A DNA stretch of 37,613 nt from Erysipelotrichia bacterium (GTDB lineage Bacteria > Muiribacteriota > Ozemobacteria > Ozemobacterales > Ozemobacteraceae): NCBI GenBank assembly GCA_009928855.1, contig SABV01000007.1, positions 1 through 37,613 on the forward strand, read 5' to 3'. The notes beneath the pieces were generated by a model. That model worked only from the letters and a program-made list of their open reading frames with translations, was not told where the DNA came from and did no database searches. The translations under genes and the position numbers were made by a program. This document shows, in pieces, positions 16,662 to 26,309 of the stretch (position 1 is its first letter; each line of letters opens with the position of its first letter).

Positions 16662-17620
16662 ATGGAATATCGAAAGCAACCAGCACGCAACAGAACCGGC
16701 GAAATAAAGCCTGTTGGTTTTACCCTGGTAAAAGCATTATCTGGATTACGCGAAACCAATTGTCGGGCATCAGAAGAAAAGCAGAGATATTTTCTGACCG
16801 CTCGCGAAATGCTGGTTCTTGGTAAACTCATCAATTCATGGAAAAACGTGGTTGGTTTGCAACTGGCTCATAAAACCTGCCCAACCAGGCTTATAAATGG
16901 CAGATTGTATCTAGCTGTAGCAGATAGCCAATGGATGCAGACTCTGGTATTTCTCAAACCGAAAATAATCGAGAAGCTTAAAGAAATTTTTCCAGACATA
17001 AAAATAACGGATATTCTCGGTAAACCTGGTGCAATACCGCCAGAAGTTGAAAAAATAGTGAAAAATGCCGAGTGGCCTGACTGGCATTGCGAAGACCATA
17101 TCGAAATGCCGGGTATCAAAGATGAATCATTGTTAGAACAGCTTGATATCTGCAGAAAAAAACTGAATGCGCGTCTTAAAGGCCTCGAATCAAGAGGTTA
17201 TAAATTATGTTTGCTTTGCAAAGCTTCAGTCACCCAATCTGAAGAGGGTGTGTGCGCTGTGTGTCAATATAACAGCCGCGAAGAAGAGCGAATTCAGGTA
17301 GAAACAATTATTGCCGATATGCCATGGCTGACTCATGAAGAGCTTCTCGGGTTCGACCCGAATTTTACGCTGGTTGAATATGAGGCTATCAGGGCCAGGT
17401 TGCTTGATGATTGTCTTCGTATGATAGACGATCTGGCGGCCGATATAGCTGTTTTTTTTGACGAGAATAATTTTAAATGTATGAAAAAGGAAATGATCAG
17501 GGCAATGATGCTGTTTACAGGTTCTATGCCTGATCAGGTAGATTTGTATAGTCTTTCTGCAGACGAATTTCCTGATCGTAACTGGCTTGAATATCTCGCA
17601 ATTACTCCAGGAGAAAAAGA

Positions 17621-17627
<7 letters not shown>
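16662..17627 (+). CDS. DciA-like (DUF721) protein with C-terminal zinc ribbon
   Basis: Residues about 45-120 of the 321-residue form match the DUF721/DciA pattern: LGKLINSWKNVVGLQLAHKT, LINGRLYLAVADSQWMQTLVFLKPKIIEKL. DciA is the widespread loader of the replicative helicase in bacteria without DnaC/DnaI. DUF721 genes are often found near recF and gyrB, as here between dnaA and gyrB. After it comes an extension with two CxxC pairs (C183/C186 and C198/C201; CLLC and CAVC), a likely zinc ribbon, then about 120 helical residues. DciA proteins are normally far shorter, so this is a fusion or an enlarged form. An ATG at 16608 would add 18 residues but overlaps a promoter -10. The stop overlaps the next gene by 7 bp. 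Confidence 0.72.
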
Positions 17628-19931
<2,304 letters not shown>

Positions 19932-19949
19932 TTAAGGGGCTGACTTAGA

Positions 19950-22649
19950 ATGGATAACATCAACGAAAATATTCCTGTCGAGGAAAATGGTGGGGTAAAT
20001 GTACCCCCTCCGCCTCCACCGCCTCCGACAGGCATCAGAAATATCAATATCGAAGACGATATGAAGGCTTCGTATATCGATTACGCTATGAGCGTTATCG
20101 TAGGAAGAGCCCTGCCGGACGTAAGAGATGGTCTGAAACCTGTTCATCGACGTGTGCTGTATGCCATGTTCGATCAGAACATAACCAGTAAGAGACCATT
20201 TGTTAAGTCTGCCCGTACCGTCGGGGAAGTTTTGGGTAAATATCACCCTCATGGTGATTCGGCTGTTTATGATACTTTGGTACGCATGGCTCAAGATTTC
20301 AGCTTGCGTTACCCGCTGATCAACGGTCATGGTAACTTTGGTTCAATCGATGGTGACGAGGCAGCGGCAATGCGTTACACAGAAGCGCGTCTTGAAGCCC
20401 TTGCCGAAGAATTGCTGAAAGACATAGAAATGGAAACCGTCGAATGGATGCCAAACTTCGATGGTTCTCTCAATGAACCGATTGTTCTGCCCAGCAAATT
20501 TCCGAATTTGCTAGTCAACGGCTCATCAGGTATTGCCGTTGGTATGGCCACCAATATGCCTTCTCATAACCTCAGAGAGGTTATAGACGGTTTGATACAG
20601 CTGATTGCCAACCCTGAGATCACTATTGACGAATTGATCAGTTATATTCCCGGCCCGGATTTTCCGACCGGCGGTATAATAATGGGCACTGATGGTATTG
20701 AATCAGCTTTTAGAACCGGTCGCGGCAGCATTATGGTGCGTTCAGTCGTTGAAATAGAAGAGTTTAACAAGGGTCGGGACCGTATAGTTGTTAAAGAATT
20801 GCCTTATCAGGTTAACAAAGCCCGCCTGGTCAAGTCTATTGCTGACTTGATCAAGGATAAAAAGATTGATGGCATTACTGATCTGCGTGATGAATCAAGC
20901 CGCGAAGGCATGCGTGTTTGTATTGAGCTTCGCAAGGGTGTTAATACTGATGTTATTTTGAACCAACTCTACAAACACACGCAAATGCAGTCTAGCTTTG
21001 GCGTAATAAATCTGGTTCTTGTAGACAACCGACCGCTGGTTCTTAATCTCAAGCAGATGATGGAGTATTACATCAATCACTGCCGCGAAGTCATCAGACG
21101 CAGAACCGTATTTCAGTTACGAAAAGCAGAAGAAAAAGCGCACATACTCGAAGGTTTAAGCATCGCTCTCGATAATCTTGATGCAGTAATAGCTCTTATT
21201 AAAGGTGCTAATGATCCTGTTGAGGCTAAACAGGGTCTTATGGACACCTTCATGCTTTCTGAAAGACAGTCTCAGGCTATTCTTGAGATGCGTTTGCAGC
21301 GCCTGACAGGCTTAGAACGCGACAAGATCATCGCTGAATACCACGAAACTCTGGCTTTGATCCAGAAACTCAAAGGCATTCTCGAATCAGATGAAAAAGT
21401 CAGAGAAATCATCAAAGAAGAACTTCTTGATATCAAAGAAAGATTTGGCGATGCCAGACGCACTCAGATCACCAGGTCATCGGCAGAAAAGCTTGATATC
21501 GAAGATCTTATGCAGGAAGAAGACATAATTATAACGCTTACCAAAAACGGTTATGTTAAACGTATGTCTCCAAGTGTGTTCCGACAGATCAGTCGCGGCA
21601 GCAAAGGCAGTAATGTCATGGGCGTCAAAGACGAAGATGTCGTTGAACATATGTTTCTGGCAACCACTCACTCTTATCTGCTCGTCTTTACATCTATCGG
21701 TAAAGTTCACTGGATAAAAGGCTATCAGATACCCGAAGGCGGTCGACAGGCCGGCGGTCGTGCCATAGTTAACCTGTTGCAGTTTGAAGAAAACGAAACC
21801 TTGACAGCGATCATGCCAATCAAAAAATTTGATGATGAGCGCCGTGTATTCATGGTTACCAGATGTGGTGTGTCTAAGATGGTAATGCTTTCGGCCTTCT
21901 CCAGACCTCTGGCACGTGGCATTATTGCTCTCAGACTTGATGATGGTGACGAACTTATAGCCGTCAAGCCTATTCATGGTGGAGAACAGGTTGTAATTGC
22001 TACGCGCAATGGTTATGCCATAAGATTTCCCGAAAGTGAAGTTCGGGTAATGGGTCGTGCGGCACGTGGAGTCAAGGCTATTTCCTTCAGAGATCCTTCT
22101 GATGAAGTAATTGGCATGGAAGTTTTCAGTCAGCAGACTGAAGATTCCGGCGAATTCCACGTGGCAGTGGTTTCATCTGAAAATAGCAATCTGACGCTTG
22201 CAGCAGAAGCCGAAATTATACCTGAAGAAGCTGATGATGTGTCTGCAGAAGAGATTATTGAAGAAGAAATCGTCGAAGAGATTGTAGACGACGAAAATGC
22301 GCCTGTCGAAGACACAGGAAAATACAAAGGCAAACTGCTGACAGTTTCAGCTTTTGGTTTTGGTAAAAAGACCGACATCAATAATTATCGCGTTACTCAC
22401 CGTGGCGGCAAGGGTGTAATCAATCTCAAGATAATGGAAAAAACCGGCGAAGTTCTTGCAATCAAGCGAATGTTTGAAGGCGATGAGCTTATGGTTGTAA
22501 CCACTAACGGCAAGGTTGTACGTCTTAACGCCGATTCAATACGAAATACCGGTCGAGCTGCTTCAGGTGTAAAGCTAATTACGCTTGACGCTGACGATCG
22601 CCTGATTTCAGTTGTCAGAATTCCTTCAACCGAAGAACTGGCAGATTAA
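19950..22649 (+). CDS. gyrA: DNA gyrase subunit A
   Basis: The DNA-cleaving subunit of gyrase. The 899 residues open with a 21-residue extension over E. coli GyrA that holds eight prolines in a row. Then comes the breakage-reunion domain with the catalytic tyrosine at Y143 (AAMRYTEAR). The quinolone-determining segment [13 protein letters not shown] keeps the Ser (104) and Asp (108) of sensitive enzymes. The C-terminal pinwheel starts near residue 530. Its canonical GyrA box (family QRRGGKG) reads ISRGSKG (547-553), while an RGGKG appears in a late blade (818-822), and an acidic insert of about 45 residues (747-793) interrupts the pinwheel. A GC-rich hairpin follows the stop. Confidence 0.95.
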   Translation: MDNINENIPVEENGGVNVPPPPPPPPTGIRNINIEDDMKASYIDYAMSVIVGRALPDVRDGLKPVHRRVLYAMFDQNITSKRPFVKSARTVGEVLGKYHPHGDSAVYDTLVRMAQDFSLRYPLINGHGNFGSIDGDEAAAMRYTEARLEALAEELLKDIEMETVEWMPNFDGSLNEPIVLPSKFPNLLVNGSSGIAVGMATNMPSHNLREVIDGLIQLIANPEITIDELISYIPGPDFPTGGIIMGTDGIESAFRTGRGSIMVRSVVEIEEFNKGRDRIVVKELPYQVNKARLVKSIADLIKDKKIDGITDLRDESSREGMRVCIELRKGVNTDVILNQLYKHTQMQSSFGVINLVLVDNRPLVLNLKQMMEYYINHCREVIRRRTVFQLRKAEEKAHILEGLSIALDNLDAVIALIKGANDPVEAKQGLMDTFMLSERQSQAILEMRLQRLTGLERDKIIAEYHETLALIQKLKGILESDEKVREIIKEELLDIKERFGDARRTQITRSSAEKLDIEDLMQEEDIIITLTKNGYVKRMSPSVFRQISRGSKGSNVMGVKDEDVVEHMFLATTHSYLLVFTSIGKVHWIKGYQIPEGGRQAGGRAIVNLLQFEENETLTAIMPIKKFDDERRVFMVTRCGVSKMVMLSAFSRPLARGIIALRLDDGDELIAVKPIHGGEQVVIATRNGYAIRFPESEVRVMGRAARGVKAISFRDPSDEVIGMEVFSQQTEDSGEFHVAVVSSENSNLTLAAEAEIIPEEADDVSAEEIIEEEIVEEIVDDENAPVEDTGKYKGKLLTVSAFGFGKKTDINNYRVTHRGGKGVINLKIMEKTGEVLAIKRMFEGDELMVVTTNGKVVRLNADSIRNTGRAASGVKLITLDADDRLISVVRIPSTEELAD

Positions 22650-22659
22650 CGACAATATT

Positions 22660-22682
22660 CCGGGCAGGCTCAGCCTGCCCGG
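22660..22682 (+). terminator. GC-rich hairpin after gyrA
   Basis: A 10-bp perfect stem CCGGGCAGGC / GCCTGCCCGG with a TCA loop begins 11 bp after the gyrA stop. There is no clean T tract after it (ATTCGCATTTCT), so it may be a weak terminator or an mRNA-stabilising structure before ftsB. Confidence 0.6.
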
Positions 22683-22727
22683 ATTCGCATTTCTAATATT
22701 GAGTTTGTGGCAGAGGTGCCTGTTTGT

Positions 22728-23090
22728 ATGAACGAAGAAAAAGTGCCGGTAAAACGCAAACGCGTGCGTTTTTCTACTGAAATCATGTTTATTTTGTCGG
22801 TAGTTTTCTGTGTGGCTCTGTCAATTACCTATCTTGTTCGCTATAACAATATTCGCACTCTTATGCAACGCGAAACTGAGCTGCGTCAGCGTGTTGAATC
22901 ACTTGAACGCGAAAATCGTCATCTCAAACAGAATCTCGAGATGCTTTCGACTCCCGAAGGAATAGAACGCCTGGCTCGTGAACGCCTTGGCCTGGTTAAA
23001 CCTGAAGAACTGGTTATTTACACAATTAATGAAAAAAATGAGCCGGTTCAGCCACCTGTAGCAAGCCAGACACCAGCCGCCAACGAATAA
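22728..23090 (+). CDS. FtsB/DivIC-family cell-division protein
   Basis: A small bitopic membrane protein of the divisome. In the 120-residue form there is a basic N-terminus (KRKRVRFS), one transmembrane segment (IMFILSVVFCVALSITYLV), a coiled coil (TLMQRETELRQRVESLERENRHLKQNLEML) and the FtsB/DivIC signature ERLARERLGLVKPEELVIY, ending in a Pro/Ala-rich tail. The ATG at 22728 is preferred over a GTG at 22707 because AGAGG lies before it at an acceptable distance. FtsB and DivIC connect FtsL with FtsQ/DivIB in the periplasm. It lies downstream of gyrA, separated by a hairpin. Confidence 0.88.
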   Translation: MNEEKVPVKRKRVRFSTEIMFILSVVFCVALSITYLVRYNNIRTLMQRETELRQRVESLERENRHLKQNLEMLSTPEGIERLARERLGLVKPEELVIYTINEKNEPVQPPVASQTPAANE

Positions 23091-23139
23091 TTTCTGCTTC
23101 AGAAACAGAGATTCTTATCTCATTTTTCGGTAAAAACTC

Positions 23140-23168
23140 TTGATTTTATTTTGTACATGTGCTATTTT
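23140..23168 (+). promoter_or_regulatory. Putative promoter of the tRNA-SRP RNA cluster
   Basis: TTGATT (23140-23145), a 17-bp spacer and TATTTT (23163-23168) with extended -10 TGC. The predicted start is about 5 bp before the first tRNA. A TGTACA palindrome (23152-23157) lies in the spacer. Confidence 0.6.
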
Positions 23169-23179
23169 TATATCGCACT

Positions 23180-23262
23180 GGAGGAATGGCCGAGTGGTCT
23201 AAGGCGGCGGTCTTGAAAACCGCAGGGTGAAAGCTCCGTGGGTTCGAATCCTACTTCCTCCG
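23180..23262 (+). tRNA. tRNA-Ser(UGA)
   Basis: The acceptor stem GGAGGAA/TTCCTCC pairs fully, with discriminator G. The anticodon arm GCGGT-CTTGAAA-ACCGC gives anticodon TGA. There is a long variable arm typical of serine tRNAs and the T arm GTGGG-TTCGAAT-CCTAC. The 3' CCA is not encoded. Confidence 0.96.
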
Positions 23263-23273
23263 TTTGCTCGTCT

Positions 23274-23362
23274 GGAGAGATGGGTGAGTGGCTTAAACCA
23301 ACAGTTTGCTAAACTGTCGTACTGGGTAACTGGTACCGGGGGTTCAAATCCCCCTCTCTCCG
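23274..23362 (+). tRNA. tRNA-Ser(GCU)
   Basis: The acceptor stem GGAGAGA/TCTCTCC pairs fully, with discriminator G. The anticodon arm ACAGT-TTGCTAA-ACTGT gives anticodon GCT. It has a long variable arm and a T loop TTCAAAT. CCA is not encoded. It lies 11 bp after tRNA-Ser(UGA). Confidence 0.96.
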
Positions 23363-23370
23363 AAGTGAAT

Positions 23371-23445
23371 GCGCCCGTAGCTCAGTTTGGATAGAGCACC
23401 AGATTGCGGATCTGGGGGTCAGAGGTTCGAGTCCTCTCGGGCGCG
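23371..23445 (+). tRNA. tRNA-Arg(GCG)
   Basis: The acceptor stem GCGCCCG/CGGGCGC pairs fully. The D stem is GCTC/GAGC with the TGGATAG loop (A20, an arginine identity feature). The anticodon arm CCAGA-TTGCGGA-TCTGG gives anticodon GCG, and the T arm is AGAGG-TTCGAGT-CCTCT. CCA is not encoded. A GCG anticodon for arginine is uncommon in bacteria, which usually use ACG modified to ICG. Confidence 0.95.
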
Positions 23446-23494
23446 ATTGCTTTTTCTGGGCATTTTTGTTTTACAAAAAAACCCAAGAAAACCA

Positions 23495-23582
23495 GGAAAG
23501 GTGGCTGAGTTGGTCTAAGGCACACGCCTGGAAAGCGTGAGTGGGGGCAACTCCACCGCGGGTTCGAATCCCGCCCTTTCCG
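23495..23582 (+). tRNA. tRNA-Ser(GGA)
   Basis: The acceptor stem GGAAAGG/CCTTTCC pairs fully, with discriminator G. The anticodon arm CACGC-CTGGAAA-GCGTG gives anticodon GGA. It has a long variable arm and T arm GCGGG-TTCGAAT-CCCGC. CCA is not encoded. The SRP RNA begins 2 nt later. Confidence 0.96.
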
Positions 23583-23584
23583 TT

Positions 23585-23857
23585 GTCGTGCTAGATGGAG
23601 GGCTCGGGGTCCTCTATACACCGCAAATCCCCGCCAGGCGGATCGAATTCCTGCCAGAGGGCACTGTTGGTGGTAACGGCCAGTTCTAGAAGCATCGAAG
23701 GATGGGTTCCACACGGCGAAAGTCCGTGAACTCCGCCAGAACCGGAAGGTAGCAACGGTAAACGATAACTTTCGGGTGATGTGGCAGCGCCTGTCCGGAG
23801 CCTATAGTTCAGGATACGTGCCATTGATCTGTGTTCGAGGGCAGGTGCACGACTTTC
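23585..23857 (+). ncRNA. ffs: Signal recognition particle RNA, long form with Alu domain
   Basis: The hallmark of SRP RNA helix 8, the GGAA tetraloop with the asymmetric AGCA loop, is visible as CCGGAAGGTAGCAACGG near 23740-23760. The 5' GTCGTGC (23585-23591) pairs with the 3' GCACGAC (23847-23853), closing the long helix. The 5' part (GTGCTAGATGGAGGG... TATACACCGCAAATCCCC) resembles the Alu domain of long bacterial SRP RNAs, so at about 270 nt it is the Bacillus/Thermus-like form, not the 4.5S form. A terminator hairpin follows at once. It guides Ffh to ribosomes making membrane proteins. The ends are estimated. Confidence 0.93.
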
Positions 23858-23861
23858 CAAT

Positions 23862-23885
23862 ACCCAGCAATGGGTCTTTTTTTTT
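23862..23885 (+). terminator. Terminator of the tRNA-SRP RNA cluster
   Basis: ACCCA-GCAA-TGGGT is followed by C and nine T. The short stem with a GNRA loop and a long T run is a typical intrinsic terminator. Confidence 0.9.
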
Positions 23886-23944
23886 ATGGCTTGATCTGCT
23901 ATTCTGGCATGCATGTTTCATGCGTATTACAATGGAGAAATTAC

Positions 23945-25663
23945 ATGACCGCTCCCGCACGTCAGAACCTTTATCGAAAATACCGGCCACAGAGATTTGC
24001 TGAACTATCTGGCCAGGAACACATCTCTCGCACCATACAATCAGCTGTTTCTTCAGACCGTATTTCGCATGCTTACATGTTTTCTGGGCCTCGTGGTACC
24101 GGCAAAACTTCGGCTGCCCGTCTGCTGGCAAAAATTCTCAACTGTCTTAATCCAGAAATAGATAGTCGCGGTTTGCCTGATTGTTGCCGTATTTGCAGTA
24201 ATTGTCAGCGCATAGAAGAGATGAATTTCATGGATATCATTGAAATAGACGCTGCCAGCAACAACAGTGTCGAAGATATTCGCCAGATGCGTGACAAAGT
24301 TAAATACCGCCCGGTTGAAGGCAAATACAAGATTTACATTATTGATGAAGTTCATATGCTCTCTGGATCAGCTTTTAACGCTTTTCTCAAAACACTGGAA
24401 GAACCGCCGCCAAATGTTCTTTTTGTGCTCGCGACCACTGATCCGCAAAAAGTGCCGGCAACAATAATTTCGCGCTGCCAGTGTTTCGATTTTCATTCTG
24501 TGTCGCGGCGCACTATTCAGGCTCGTCTCGAAGAGATTGTTAAACTTGAAAGTGCCGAAGGGCAGTTCCCTGATTTTGCTGCTGAAGCTCTTGCCATGAT
24601 TGCAGAATGTGCTCAGGGTGGGTTCAGAGATGCTTTGAGCCTGCTTGACCAGATAGCTTCATCTTCGGCAGAACCCGTTATAAGTCTCGATCATGTGCTG
24701 AATATGACGCGAAGGCTCAGCTATTCTACTCTCAAAGAGATCAGCACTGCTATTTTTGCCCATGACCTTGCTAATCTGGTGCGTAATCTTAATGACCTCT
24801 ATTTCAGAGGTTATGAGCCACTGACCATTGGTCGCGATATGCTTGAATACATGCGACGTTGTATGCTTCTCAAGATAGATGCTGAAGCAAATCAGATTCT
24901 ATATTTGCCCTCGGAGCAGGCCGACGAAATCAAGGCTCAAGTCACGCCTTTGACAACTCGTTTTCTTATTGGTTCGGTAACGCGTGTCGAACGGGCATTG
25001 ATGAATATTCGCAATTCTTTTCAGGCGCGTATTCTTCTCGAATCAGAGCTTATAAGACTTGCCATGGGTGAAGAAATTTTTGCAACAGAAGCCCTTGAAA
25101 AAAGGGTAGAACAGCTTGAACAAAAACTTCTGGCTGTAAAACGTCTTGGTAGCGCTCCTGCGGCCAGACCATCTACAAGAGCAGTCTCACCGGTTGCGCG
25201 TTCTGCTTCGCCGGTGTCTGCTTCAACCAGACCGGCGTATCTGCCTGAAAATGTTGTGCCAATGACTGTAGTCAGCAAGGTTGGTGATCGGTTTACCGAT
25301 TTTGTAAACGCGGTTGGAACCCGTTCAAACATTTGTCGGGCTTTGCTGGTGAGTGCAAAATTCAACCAGCCTGAAAAAGGAATTCTGACTATTCAGCTTG
25401 AACAGTCTTTTGCTGCGTCCAAGCTCAAAGAAGAGAAAAACATAGCTTTTCTTCTCGAAGCGGCTCGCGAAATTTTTGGTCAGGTAAACAGCGTTCAGAT
25501 AAATGTTCCGGGCGCTACCACAGAAGTTGTACCGCAAAAAAATAATCACCAGGAACAAATTGCTAAAATTGATGAACAGGCTCGACAGAAACTTTTGCAG
25601 AAGGCTTCTATTGCAGATGCAGTAGAGGTTTTCGGGGGTGAAATAATCGATCTTGGCGACTAA
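23945..25663 (+). CDS. dnaX: DNA polymerase III subunit gamma/tau
   Basis: The clamp-loader ATPase. In the 572-residue form, RKYRPQRFAELSGQEH is followed by Walker A G48-PRGTGKT, the zinc-binding cysteines (C67, then CCRICSNC at 80-87), Walker B IIDEVHML and the SRC sensor motif (TIISRCQCFDF). A Pro/Ala/Ser-rich linker near residues 400-435 leads to a tau-type C-terminal domain. The ATG at 23945 has GGAGA upstream; longer in-frame extensions run into the SRP RNA and are rejected. A run of seven A in frame A AAA AAT at 25536-25542 could allow a -1 shift that ends at once (533 residues). ybaB and recR, frequent neighbours, do not follow; a strong terminator does. Confidence 0.96.
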   Translation: MTAPARQNLYRKYRPQRFAELSGQEHISRTIQSAVSSDRISHAYMFSGPRGTGKTSAARLLAKILNCLNPEIDSRGLPDCCRICSNCQRIEEMNFMDIIEIDAASNNSVEDIRQMRDKVKYRPVEGKYKIYIIDEVHMLSGSAFNAFLKTLEEPPPNVLFVLATTDPQKVPATIISRCQCFDFHSVSRRTIQARLEEIVKLESAEGQFPDFAAEALAMIAECAQGGFRDALSLLDQIASSSAEPVISLDHVLNMTRRLSYSTLKEISTAIFAHDLANLVRNLNDLYFRGYEPLTIGRDMLEYMRRCMLLKIDAEANQILYLPSEQADEIKAQVTPLTTRFLIGSVTRVERALMNIRNSFQARILLESELIRLAMGEEIFATEALEKRVEQLEQKLLAVKRLGSAPAARPSTRAVSPVARSASPVSASTRPAYLPENVVPMTVVSKVGDRFTDFVNAVGTRSNICRALLVSAKFNQPEKGILTIQLEQSFAASKLKEEKNIAFLLEAAREIFGQVNSVQINVPGATTEVVPQKNNHQEQIAKIDEQARQKLLQKASIADAVEVFGGEIIDLGD

Positions 25664-25682
25664 TTATCCGAAAAATGATAAT

Positions 25683-25726
25683 AGAATAAAAAAAAACTGC
25701 GGTAATCCGCAGTTTTTTTTTATTCT
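25683..25726 (+). terminator. Strong bidirectional terminator after dnaX
   Basis: Two perfect 20-bp arms (25683-25702 and 25707-25726) enclose a TAAT loop. The GC core is CTGCGG/CCGCAG, flanked by nine A and nine T, so it can act in both directions. It separates dnaX from the second DnaA-box region. Confidence 0.94.
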
Positions 25727-25809
25727 GTATATTATGCACTCTTTGAAATCGGCATAGACAAAGAGAAAGATCGTTAGTCAGACCGCTTTTTTTTTGTACG
25801 CTGCAACTG

Positions 25810-25870
25810 CGTGGAAAATGTGGATAACCTTGGGGAAAAGCATTGGAAGTGATGTTGCCGTTGTGGAAAA
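25810..25870 (-). promoter_or_regulatory. DnaA boxes (module D, copy 2)
   Basis: CGTGGAAAA and TGTGGATAA abut at 25810-25827, then TGTGGAAAA at 25862-25870. All read as TTWTCCACA-type boxes on the minus strand. The middle one is a perfect TTATCCACA. Confidence 0.75.
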
Positions 25871-26005
25871 ATAAAAAAGCTACCCTCTTGACAAAGACTG
25901 TTTAAGGCCATCTAAGGGGTTTGGACAAAAGCGGTAAAATTTTTCTTGCCAAAAATAAAACTTATAAAGTCAAGACTGTGTACATAATTTTTGAGAAATT
26001 CTTAA

Positions 26006-26043
26006 GGTTTACATAAGACAATGTACACTGTTTTATGTAAACC
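26006..26043. repeat. 38-bp inverted repeat
   Basis: The arms GGTTTACATAAGACA (26006-26020) and TGTTTTATGTAAACC (26029-26043) pair with one mismatch around ATGTACAC. Two mini-hairpins follow directly: ACCGG-GTG-CCGGT (26041-26053) and GCGG-GT-CCGC (26056-26065). No T tract follows, so a protein-binding site or structured DNA/RNA is more likely than a terminator. Confidence 0.85.
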
Positions 26044-26208
26044 GGGTGCCGGTTGGCGGGTCCGCTTAGATCTTTGTGTGTACACGGTTTTAGGAAAACT
26101 TTATGCTCTCTTGCTCGTATTATTATCGACAGCATGTGTCTTTTTGTTTATATGAATGCGCGTGAAAAATATCTCTCTAAAAAGCAGGGTGATTAATGTT
26201 ATAGCCCT

Positions 26209-26236
26209 TTGATTCAACTGGTTTTTTCATTATAAT
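26209..26236 (+). promoter_or_regulatory. Putative promoter of the metallopeptidase gene
   Basis: TTGATT (26209-26214), a 16-bp spacer and a perfect TATAAT (26231-26236). The predicted leader is about 68 nt. Confidence 0.6.
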
Positions 26237-26309
26237 GACAAGAATATTTTTTGTTATTTGCTGAAGTTTTTAATTCGAGCCTTTGCTCGTAATGACAGGA
26301 GAACCGCTT

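Larger units (their letters stand above)
25811..26269. other. Second origin-like module with DnaA boxes, after dnaX
   Basis: About 650 bp without a gene (25664-26309). It holds a perfect DnaA box TGTGGATAA (25819-25827), CGTGGAAAA (25810-25818) and TGTGGAAAA (25862-25870). The block at 25811-25833 equals that at 14817-14839 except for two bases, and the next GTGGAAAA is 44-45 bp further on in both. Three other words are shared with the dnaA region: TGTGTACATAATT (25977 and 14769), TCGTATTATTA (26115 and 14800) and TTTGCTGAAGTTT (26257 and 14731). Large inverted repeats and the promoter of the next gene fill the rest. It may be a second part of oriC or a DnaA-titration or regulatory locus. Confidence 0.6.

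Noticed and set aside
20262-20300. Quinolone-resistance change in GyrA
   Set aside because: The Ser and Asp of the sensitive type are both present (S104, D108).
21477-22160. 227-residue minus-strand open frame inside gyrA
   Set aside because: It is antisense to a conserved coding region, with no family resemblance.
23382-23914. Minus-strand open frames over the tRNA and SRP RNA genes
   Set aside because: They lie across well-paired RNA genes and have no ribosome-binding site or recognisable protein features.
23831-23944. Longer dnaX start
   Set aside because: The extension overlaps the SRP RNA and its terminator; the ATG at 23945 has a ribosome-binding site and gives the standard N-terminus.
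26006-26043. A dif/Xer recombination site
   Set aside because: The half-sites look Xer-like, but the spacer is 16 bp instead of 6-8 bp, and dif should lie near the terminus, not the origin.
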